A stretch of 32,557 nt of DNA from Bacteroidales bacterium (GTDB lineage: Bacteria > Bacteroidota > Bacteroidia > Bacteroidales > VadinHA17): positions 1-32,557 of the forward strand of contig JADGPT010000009.1 in assembly GCA_017882345.1 (NCBI GenBank), read 5' to 3'. The translations under genes and the position numbers were made by a program. This document shows positions 1 to 6,424 of the stretch, piece after piece (position 1 is the stretch's first letter; every line of letters begins with the position of its first letter). Under the pieces are notes generated by a model. It was not told the DNA's origin. It made no database searches and worked only from the letters and a program-made list of their open reading frames with translations.

Positions 1-1829
1 GTATCGGGAGTACCATCGAGCACCATACCAAATCCTCCATTTATAACTTCACCCCATCCTACCCCGCCTCCATTGTGCAATGATACCCAGGTAGCGCCAC
101 GGAAGGAGTCACCGATTACATTCTGAACTGCCATGTCTGCTGTGAACTTTGAGCCGTCATAAATATTTGAAGTCTCCCGGTAAGGTGAATCGGTACCTGA
201 CACATCGTGATGGTCTCTTCCAATTACCACGGGTGCAGAAATTTTGCCTTCTGATATGGCATTGTTGAATGCCGAAGCAATCTCAATTCTTCCTTCAGCA
301 TCAGCATAAAGAATACGTGCCTGGGAACCAACTACCAGCCTGTTTTTGCCTGCATCTTTAATCCAGTGAATATTATCATTCATCTGTTGTTTTATCTGAT
401 CCGGAGATTTTTTAATCAATTTTCTGAGTACATCAATGGCAATTTTATCTGTCACTTCCAGGTCTGAAGGTTCGTTTGAACAACAGACCCATCTGAATGG
501 ACCAAACCCGAAATCAAAACACACTGGACCCATAATATCCTGAACATAAGACGGATACTTAAATTCGCCATCAGGCTTCAAAATATCTCCCCCAGCCCTT
601 GAAGCCTCCAGGAGGAAGGCATTACCATAATCAAAAAAGTATGTACCTCTTGCTGTATGCCTGTTTATAGCTTCCACTTGTCGTCTTAATGATTTGCGGA
701 CGGCATCCTTAAACTTTTCAGGATTTTCTGTTATCATCCTATTTGATTCTTCAAAACTTAACCCGGCAGGATAATAACCTCCTGACCATGGATTATGAAG
801 TGAGGTCTGGTCAGAACCCAGATCAACATAAATGTTTTCATCAGCAAATTTTTCCCACACGTCAACTACATTTCCCTCATAAGCGATTGATATCGCCTTC
901 TTTTCTGCAGTTGCCTCTCTCACTCTTTTAATAAGACTATTCAAATCTGAAAAGACTTCATTGACCCAACCCTGGGAATGTCTGGTTTTAAGAGCCTTTT
1001 GATTTACTTCAGCTATAACAGAAATTATTCCGGCAATACTTGCTGCTTTTGGTTGAGCCCCTGACATCCCTCCAAGTCCGGATGATACAAATAATTTACA
1101 CTTTAACCCATTGTCAGATTTACCTGTCATTCTGGCTGCATTCAGAAGTGTAATAGTAGTCCCATGAACAATGCCCTGAGGTCCGATATACATGTAGGAA
1201 CCTGCTGTCATCTGACTATATTGTGAAACTCCAAGGGCATTAAACTTCTCCCAGTGATCCTGTGAAGAATAATTTGGGATTACCATGCCATTTGTTACAA
1301 CTAACCTCGGAGAATCTTTCGTTGAGGGGAAAAGGCCAAGCGGATGACCTGAATAGATAACGAGCGTTTGCTCTTCGGTCATCTCTGAAAGATATTTCAT
1401 TGTTAACCGGTACTGTGCCCAGTTCTGAAAGACTGCACCATTACCACCATAAGTTATCAGTTCATGAGGATGCTGAGCGACGGTAATGTCGAGATTGTTC
1501 GAAATCATAAGCATAATTGCAGCTGCACTCCGCGTCCGGTAAGGAAAATCATCAATATGGCGTGCTTTAATCACATAATCTGGTCTGAACCTGTACATAT
1601 AAATTCTTCCATAAGTAGCCAGCTCGTAAGCAAATTCTTTAGCAAGAAGAGGATGAAATCTTTCCGGAAAATATCTCAGGGCGTTCTTTATTGCAAGTCG
1701 CTTTTCTACGCTATTCAGTATATCTTTTCTTTTGGGTGCGTGATTAAGATTCTGATCGTATGATTTAAGCGCTGGCATTTCGTGAGGAATTCCCTCAGCC
1801 ATCATTCTTTTGAAATCAGTGATTTTCAT
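1..1829 (-). CDS. hutU: Urocanate hydratase (3' end outside window)
   Basis: Urocanase converts urocanate to 4-imidazolone-5-propionate, the second step of histidine degradation, in the cytoplasm with tightly bound NAD+. I read about 609 residues from the ATG at 1829-1827 with no stop before the window edge. The C-terminus is missing; the Bacteroidota form is usually around 660-670 residues. Recognisable segments are QHPHELITYGGNGAVFQNW near residue 105, the Gly-rich NAD-binding stretch SSGLGGMSGAQPKAA near 245-258, DQTSLHNPWSGGYYPAG near 340, and FGFGPFRWVCCSNEPSD near 445. The last visible part, GATWVSLHNGGGVGWGE, is also typical. The frame is intact across the stretches I translated base by base. 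The gene follows the terminator of the zinc-ribbon operon, so it should have its own promoter, but I see no convincing -7 element. No other hut gene is in view. Confidence 0.95.
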   Translation of the reverse strand, partial: MKITDFKRMMAEGIPHEMPALKSYDQNLNHAPKRKDILNSVEKRLAIKNALRYFPERFHPLLAKEFAYELATYGRIYMYRFRPDYVIKARHIDDFPYRTRSAAAIMLMISNNLDITVAQHPHELITYGGNGAVFQNWAQYRLTMKYLSEMTEEQTLVIYSGHPLGLFPSTKDSPRLVVTNGMVIPNYSSQDHWEKFNALGVSQYSQMTAGSYMYIGPQGIVHGTTITLLNAARMTGKSDNGLKCKLFVSSGLGGMSGAQPKAASIAGIISVIAEVNQKALKTRHSQGWVNEVFSDLNSLIKRVREATAEKKAISIAYEGNVVDVWEKFADENIYVDLGSDQTSLHNPWSGGYYPAGLSFEESNRMITENPEKFKDAVRKSLRRQVEAINRHTARGTYFFDYGNAFLLEASRAGGDILKPDGEFKYPSYVQDIMGPVCFDFGFGPFRWVCCSNEPSDLEVTDKIAIDVLRKLIKKSPDQIKQQMNDNIHWIKDAGKNRLVVGSQARILYADAEGRIEIASAFNNAISEGKISAPVVIGRDHHDVSGTDSPYRETSNIYDGSKFTADMAVQNVIGDSFRGATWVSLHNGGGVGWGEVINGGFGMVLDGTPD

Positions 1830-1870
1830 AACAATTGGATTCTGTATTGTTGTTGTAAAGTTAGTGAAAA

Positions 1871-1901
1871 CAAAAAAGCCGACCCATACAGAGTCAGCTT
1901 T
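1871..1901 (-). terminator. Rho-independent terminator of the M23-MerR-Nif3-zinc-ribbon operon
   Basis: On the minus strand AAGCTGAC (1900-1893) pairs with GTCGGCTT (1883-1876) around a 9-nt loop, with one G-T wobble, and runs straight into a T6 tract (1877-1872). It lies about 20 bp after the stop codon of the zinc-ribbon gene and before urocanase, so it separates the two transcription units. The plus strand has no comparable T tract. Confidence 0.75.
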
Positions 1902-1921
1902 CTTTATTTCTTAATGGCTTT

Positions 1922-2686
1922 CTAAAGATGGCCTTCTTTTATAATTTCATCGTCAACGAGAATTCGTCCGCAATATTCACATACGATAATCTTCTTTCTC
2001 GATTTAATGTCGAGTTGTCTTTGCGGAGGTATCTGATTGAAACAACCTCCACATGCATCCCTCTGTACCGGTACCACAGCAAGCCCGTTTCTCGCATTGG
2101 AACGGATCCTTTTGTAGGCGGTAAGTAACCTGTCTTCAATAATTGCCTCAACTTTTTCAGATTTTTTATAGAGACCCTCTTCTTCTTTCTGAGTATCGGA
2201 AATAATCTCATCGAGTTCCGATTTTTTGTTTTCAAGGTCGGACTTGCGATCGTTAAGAGTTACTTCCGAATCATTAATAACCAATTTCTTTTCCTCAATT
2301 AGAAAATTGAACTCCTTAATTTTTTTATTGAATAGTTCAATCTCCAGGTTTTGATATTCAATCTCTTTCGAAAGCGAATCAAATTCCCTGTTATTTCTTA
2401 CGTTTTTTTGCTGTTCTTCGTATTTTTTTATCAGAACTTCAGCATCGCTAATCTCATTATTCTTCTTTTCAACCGACTTTTCAAGGTTCGCTACTTCGTC
2501 TTTCAGATTTCCTAAACGTGTCTCAAGACCTGCTATCTCATCTTCAAGATCCTGTACTTCCAGCGGCAATTCACCTCTTAGTGTCTTTATCTTATCTATT
2601 TCTGAATCAACTAATTGTAAACCATATAATGCTCTTAATCTCTCTTCAACAGAAATTTCAGACTCATGTGATTTTGCTTTTTCCAT
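1922..2686 (-). CDS. Coiled-coil C4-type zinc ribbon protein (CT398/COG1579 type)
   Basis: A 254-residue soluble protein with two parts. Residues about 15-195 are a long, highly charged coiled coil rich in E, K, L and N. Residues about 207-245 form a four-cysteine zinc ribbon: CGGC near 212-215 and CEYC near 236-239. This is the layout of the COG1579 family, which is widespread and thought to bind nucleic acid or protein partners; its biochemical role is not settled. Its start lies only 2 bp after the stop of the Nif3-like gene, so the two are co-transcribed and probably translationally linked. This pairing is common in Bacteroidota. The terminator at 1871-1901 closes the unit. Confidence 0.88.
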   Translation of the reverse strand: MEKAKSHESEISVEERLRALYGLQLVDSEIDKIKTLRGELPLEVQDLEDEIAGLETRLGNLKDEVANLEKSVEKKNNEISDAEVLIKKYEEQQKNVRNNREFDSLSKEIEYQNLEIELFNKKIKEFNFLIEEKKLVINDSEVTLNDRKSDLENKKSELDEIISDTQKEEEGLYKKSEKVEAIIEDRLLTAYKRIRSNARNGLAVVPVQRDACGGCFNQIPPQRQLDIKSRKKIIVCEYCGRILVDDEIIKEGHL

Positions 2687-2688
2687 CT

Positions 2689-3783
2689 TTAAAAATAATT
2701 TATCGGATTCGTATTTGTTTCTGAAAACCGGACTGCAAATTTAGGGAATTTTTTCATAATTAGGTCTTTTAAAATTTCTCTGGAGAATTTTTCACTTTCA
2801 AAATGTCCGGTATCAACCAGTAGAATCTTATTCTCCGTTTTAAAAAAATCATGATATTTAATGTCTGCTGTCAGAAATGCATCTGCTCCTGAACGAATTG
2901 CATCATTGAGCAAAGAGGCGCCTGAGCCTCCGCAGAGTGCAACTTTGCTGACTTGTTTACCTGTCGGATTCGAGTACCTTACCCCCCTGGCTTCAAATAC
3001 CGAAGAAATAAGTTTCAGAAAATCATTTTCCGAAATCGGAGTATGAAATTTCCCGACACACCCTAAACCTATCTCAATATTATTATTTTCAAGTGCGTAA
3101 AGATCATAGGCAACTTCTTCATAAGGATGAGCATCAAGAAGAGCCTTTATCACTTTATCTTTAAGATGAGTAAACAATATAGTTTCAAAGCGGATCTCTT
3201 TTTCAAAATGGATCTTTTCTTTTTCACCCCGAAATGGGTTAGTCTTTTCGTTACCTCTGAAACTGCCTGTTCCTGAGATTGCGAATCCACAATGGTCATA
3301 ATTGCCTATTATACCTGCTCCTGCTATAAAAAGTGCATTTTTCACTTCTTCAAAATGAGATTCAGGAATATAGGTAACAAGTTTTAATAATCTGTTCACT
3401 GAGGGTGATAACACACTTACCTCTTCCAGACCAATCTTTTCAGCCATCTTCCTGCTGACTCCATTGCTTAATAGATCAAGATTGGTGTGAGCGGAGTAAA
3501 TAGCAATATCTTTCTTTACAGCTTCATAGAGAATCCTTTCGGTAAATGATTTACCGGTCAGGCTCTTTATTCCGTTAAATATGAGTGGATGATGTGAAAT
3601 TATCAAATCGCATTTAGATGCTATAGCTTCCGAGATGACCTCTTCGGTAATATCGAGACAGATCATTGCTGAAGTGATCTCTTTTTGTGGAAGCCCGATC
3701 TGCAGTCCGGAATTATCATAACTTTCCTGGAATGCTAATGGAATTGCGGAATCGAGATATGAACAGAAATCCTTTAATTTCAT
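2689..3783 (-). CDS. Nif3-like dinuclear metal centre protein (NGG1-interacting factor family)
   Basis: A 364-residue protein of the Nif3/YbgI (DUF34) family, often annotated as GTP cyclohydrolase I type 2; the true substrate is uncertain. Metal-ligand motifs are visible: ISHHPLIFNG (His64/His65), AHTNLD (99-103) and DTGHFESE (His327, Glu329). About 365 residues is the long form, in which a CutA/PII-like domain sits between the halves of the Nif3 core; the middle part AHPYEEVAYDLY (around 215-227) belongs to that insert. It is the third gene of the probable operon M23-merR-nif3-zinc ribbon. A 61-bp gap containing a palindrome (3818-3834) separates it from merR. The start is the ATG at 3783. 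Confidence 0.9.
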   Translation of the reverse strand: MKLKDFCSYLDSAIPLAFQESYDNSGLQIGLPQKEITSAMICLDITEEVISEAIASKCDLIISHHPLIFNGIKSLTGKSFTERILYEAVKKDIAIYSAHTNLDLLSNGVSRKMAEKIGLEEVSVLSPSVNRLLKLVTYIPESHFEEVKNALFIAGAGIIGNYDHCGFAISGTGSFRGNEKTNPFRGEKEKIHFEKEIRFETILFTHLKDKVIKALLDAHPYEEVAYDLYALENNNIEIGLGCVGKFHTPISENDFLKLISSVFEARGVRYSNPTGKQVSKVALCGGSGASLLNDAIRSGADAFLTADIKYHDFFKTENKILLVDTGHFESEKFSREILKDLIMKKFPKFAVRFSETNTNPINYF

Positions 3784-3817
3784 ATTTTATTGTCACTAAG
3801 GCTATTTTTGCAAATTT

Positions 3818-3834
3818 TTAACCTTTGCGGTTAA
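3818..3834. repeat. Perfect 6-bp inverted repeat between merR and nif3-like genes
   Basis: TTAACC and GGTTAA are separated by TTTGC, a 17-bp palindromic site filling part of the 61-bp gap. It has no T tract on the minus strand, so it is not a standard terminator. It could be a weak hairpin modulating readthrough, or a binding site, possibly for the MerR protein encoded just upstream. Function unproven. Confidence 0.45.
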
Positions 3835-3844
3835 CTGGATTTTA

Positions 3845-4180
3845 TTAAATATTATCTCTGATATCGAGAAGCATAGATTTTATTTTCATAAGAGATTCGT
3901 TGACCTCATATTTATAATCGGTCTCTTCCCACTTTTCTGATAGTCGTTTTTTAGCTCCCGAAAGTGTCATCCCTTCATCTTTTACCAGGTGATGTATTAT
4001 CCTCAGGTTTTTGATATCTGCAGGAGTAAACAGCCGGTTGCCTTTTTTATTTTTCATTGGTTTTAATACCTCGAATTCATTTTCCCAAAACCTTACTGTC
4101 GATATCGGCACTCCGAGCATTTCAGCAACTTCACCTATTGGATAGTAGAGTTTTTCGACTTTTTTTTCTTTATACGGCAT
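3845..4180 (-). CDS. MerR family transcriptional regulator
   Basis: A 111-residue protein with an N-terminal MerR winged helix-turn-helix: YYPIGEVAEMLGVPISTVRF (about 12-31), then WENEFEVLKPMKNKKGNRLF and the TPADIKNLRIIHHLV helix. After the DNA-binding domain only about 40 residues remain, a short helical dimerisation segment without cysteines or a ligand domain. The effector is therefore unknown and a metal sensor is unlikely. It lies 27 bp downstream of the M23 gene and upstream of the Nif3-like gene, all on the same strand. A short MerR protein beside alaS and an M23 peptidase is a recurring Bacteroidota arrangement, from memory. What it regulates cannot be read from the sequence. Confidence 0.88.
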   Translation of the reverse strand: MPYKEKKVEKLYYPIGEVAEMLGVPISTVRFWENEFEVLKPMKNKKGNRLFTPADIKNLRIIHHLVKDEGMTLSGAKKRLSEKWEETDYKYEVNESLMKIKSMLLDIRDNI

Positions 4181-4207
4181 AGTAAGAATATTGTACTAAG
4201 TAAGATT

Positions 4208-5179
4208 TCAATCAAAAGATTGTCCGGTTTTGGAAGAGATCTCGATCATCCTTTCATATTCTTCTGAATTGAGATCTTCAAAATAATAGTTGACAGGATC
4301 AACATTAACGCCATTCAGCTTTATCTCATAATGAAGATGATTTGCTACTGAAGTCCCTGTACTACCGACAAATCCAATAATATCGCCTCTCTGCACTTTC
4401 TGGCCAACCTTTACATTGAAATTGCTGAGATGTGCATAAATGCTTGAATAACCGAAACCGTGATCAATAATTACATGTTCCCCGGCCCCTCTTTGTGCTG
4501 ATAATAGTGCAACAACAGTTCCATTCCCTGTTGCATAGACTTCAGTTCCAAAGGGAGCAGTGAAATCCATCCCGTAATGAAACTTACTTATCTTATAGAT
4601 AGGATGAATCCTCCAACCGAATCCTGAAGCAGTTCTTGTAAGGTCCTTATTGGAAATTGGAAGAATTGCAGGAACTGATTTGAGCATATCTCCCTTGTTT
4701 ATAGCTAGTTTAATAAGGTCGTCGAATGATTTCGACTGGACATAGACCTTCTTCCTGATCTTATCAAGCCGGTTTGCGGTTTCTATAACAAGGTTGGAAT
4801 TATTATAACCCTCGAGAGCCTCATATCGGTTTACTCCTCCTATTCCCCCCTCTCTCTCAGTTACCGGTATAGGTTCCGCTTCAAAAATAGTTCTATAGAG
4901 ATTATCATCGGTTTTCTGCAGGTCCTCAAGAACATTTTCAACAGTTCCCATCTCCCTGTGAATCAGATCGTACTGAATAGTAATCTGCTCAACCTCCCGT
5001 TTCAGGGCTTTCTCCTTGGGAGAATCGAAGAAAGAAGCAAAAATAACCCAGTAAATAAGAGCAACAATTACTGACCCGGTAAAATAGGCCAGAAACCTTA
5101 GCAACAAAGTCCTTATCCCGAGTCTTATTCTATCAAAACTCAGGGAATCGGGATTAAACTTATATTTTGTCTGTGGCAT
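4208..5179 (-). CDS. Membrane-anchored M23 family metallopeptidase (paralogue 1)
   Basis: A peptidoglycan endopeptidase of the LytM/lysostaphin fold. From the ATG at 5179 it is 323 residues: a short cytoplasmic N-terminus, one transmembrane helix (about 28-50, LAYFTGSVIVALIYWVIFA), a coiled-coil linker (about 52-100) and a C-terminal M23 domain (about 180-290). Zinc ligands are intact: HYGMD (HxxxD) and HLHYE (HxH). This resembles the MepM/DipM-like anchored hydrolases of the cell wall. A TTG nine bases upstream (5188) is in frame, but it lies inside the -7 promoter element at 5186-5193 and cannot be the start. It is closely related to the M23 gene at 5270-6271 and heads the operon with merR, the Nif3-like gene and the zinc-ribbon gene. 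Confidence 0.92.
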   Translation of the reverse strand: MPQTKYKFNPDSLSFDRIRLGIRTLLLRFLAYFTGSVIVALIYWVIFASFFDSPKEKALKREVEQITIQYDLIHREMGTVENVLEDLQKTDDNLYRTIFEAEPIPVTEREGGIGGVNRYEALEGYNNSNLVIETANRLDKIRKKVYVQSKSFDDLIKLAINKGDMLKSVPAILPISNKDLTRTASGFGWRIHPIYKISKFHYGMDFTAPFGTEVYATGNGTVVALLSAQRGAGEHVIIDHGFGYSSIYAHLSNFNVKVGQKVQRGDIIGFVGSTGTSVANHLHYEIKLNGVNVDPVNYYFEDLNSEEYERMIEISSKTGQSFD

Positions 5180-5185
5180 AATGTG

Positions 5186-5193
5186 CAAAGATA
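5186..5193 (-). promoter_or_regulatory. Bacteroidota -7 element (TATCTTTG) for the M23 paralogue 1 operon
   Basis: The minus strand reads TATCTTTG, a perfect TAnnTTTG, ending 6 nt before the ATG at 5179. A T-rich TTTC lies 18 bp upstream as a poor -33 element. The usual start of transcription, a few bases after the motif, falls on or next to the ATG, which implies a leaderless or nearly leaderless mRNA. Confidence 0.7.
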
Positions 5194-5269
5194 ATCAATT
5201 CTGAAAAAAAAGAAACTCGCTATCCAATTTGGATATTAAGATGAATGGAATTGAAGCGTACAGGAGAGA

Positions 5270-6271
5270 TTATCTTAATTTGGATTTTGATTCGAATGCC
5301 TGAATCATTTCATTATATTCCTCAGTGCTAACATCGTTATTAAAGAAATTAATAGGATTCTTATGTGCACCAAATTGTTCGATCTGATAATGAAGATGAG
5401 GGCCGGAAGACAAACCGGTACTTCCGCTTATACCTATAATATCACCTCGTTTAACATTCTGACCTTTAACAACTTTAATATCGCTTAGATGACCATAGAC
5501 AGTCTGAAAGCCGTAGCCATGATCAATTACAATGCAATTTCCGAATCCCCCTGAATTATAGCCGGATTCAATTACTGAACCATTGCCTGTAGCATACACA
5601 TCGGTACCATAAGGTACATCAAAATCCTGACCGTTATGCATACGTCCAATGCCTAATACCGGGTGAACAGTGCGCCATTTGAGTCCGTCACCAAGTCTGA
5701 ACTTTACACTCACCGGACTTATTCCAGGGAAATGATCAATTTCCCTTTTCCATTCAACAGATCTTTCGGTTATAGACTTAAAAGATTCGTTCTGAACAGT
5801 CGCCATGCTCTTTATTTCATCAATTTTTGATTTATATGATATTAGCATATCTGAGTTCTGATAACCTGACAGATCGCGGTACCTGTCAACACCGCCATGT
5901 CCGGCTTTTCTGTATGATTCAGGAACACTGTCCATGTCGAGTATAGGCCGGTAACGTTTGTCATCAGAGAGCCTGAGACTATTAAGAGATGCAACTGAAT
6001 TGTCCAACTCTCTTCCGATAAGTGAATACTGAAGTTTCAGGTTTTCAATCTGCTGACTTAGTAACTTCTCTTTTGGTGAACCAAACACGTTTTCAAAGAA
6101 AGTACCATAAATGGTTGCAACAATAACTGATGCGGCAAACCATAAAATAACATGCATAAACTTCTTCTTCCAGGGCAACCTGATCTGCTTATATTGCAGA
6201 TCGGAAAAATCTAGTACGTATTTCTTGTTTCGTAACAACAGAGTGAGGTTTTTTTTAATTTTATTTTTCAA
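5270..6271 (-). CDS. Membrane-anchored M23 family metallopeptidase (paralogue 2)
   Basis: A second LytM-type peptidoglycan endopeptidase, built like its neighbour: basic cytoplasmic start, transmembrane helix (about 38-60, MHVILWFAASVIVATIYGTF), coiled-coil linker, and M23 domain with HNGQD (HxxxD) and HLHYQ (HxH). Both proteins share the juxtamembrane SPKEK motif and a GGVxRY...GYxNS segment in the linker, so they arose by duplication. The start is uncertain. The longest frame begins with TTG at 6271, only 5 nt after a well-formed promoter; the first in-frame ATG is residue 39, inside the membrane segment and too late, because residues 17-32 still align with paralogue 1. Start is therefore TTG 6271 or TTG 6238. 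No terminator is visible before the next gene's promoter. Confidence 0.88.
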   Translation of the reverse strand: MKNKIKKNLTLLLRNKKYVLDFSDLQYKQIRLPWKKKFMHVILWFAASVIVATIYGTFFENVFGSPKEKLLSQQIENLKLQYSLIGRELDNSVASLNSLRLSDDKRYRPILDMDSVPESYRKAGHGGVDRYRDLSGYQNSDMLISYKSKIDEIKSMATVQNESFKSITERSVEWKREIDHFPGISPVSVKFRLGDGLKWRTVHPVLGIGRMHNGQDFDVPYGTDVYATGNGSVIESGYNSGGFGNCIVIDHGYGFQTVYGHLSDIKVVKGQNVKRGDIIGISGSTGLSSGPHLHYQIEQFGAHKNPINFFNNDVSTEEYNEMIQAFESKSKLR

Positions 6272-6276
6272 GTTGA

Positions 6277-6307
6277 CAAATCTAAATCAAATAAACTAAT
6301 TTTACAA
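6277..6307 (-). promoter_or_regulatory. Bacteroidota promoter for M23 paralogue 2
   Basis: On the minus strand TTG (6307-6305) is followed by a 20-bp spacer and TAGATTTG (6284-6277). Both elements and the spacing fit the Bacteroidota sigma-ABfr consensus TTG-N19-21-TAnnTTTG. The -7 element ends 5 nt before the TTG proposed as start codon, again giving almost no leader. Confidence 0.75.
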
Positions 6308-6424
6308 GCTAATTTTTAAGTATGAATATTTAACACACTGATAGGTATTTAACGAATATCAGATATAAATGTTACATTTTTTTTAAAATGATTTTTAAAA
6401 CTTATTTTTTTGACGAAAAACTTA

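Noticed and set aside
5180-5188. TTG start adding three residues to M23 paralogue 1
   Set aside because: The codon lies within the -7 promoter element and would not be transcribed.
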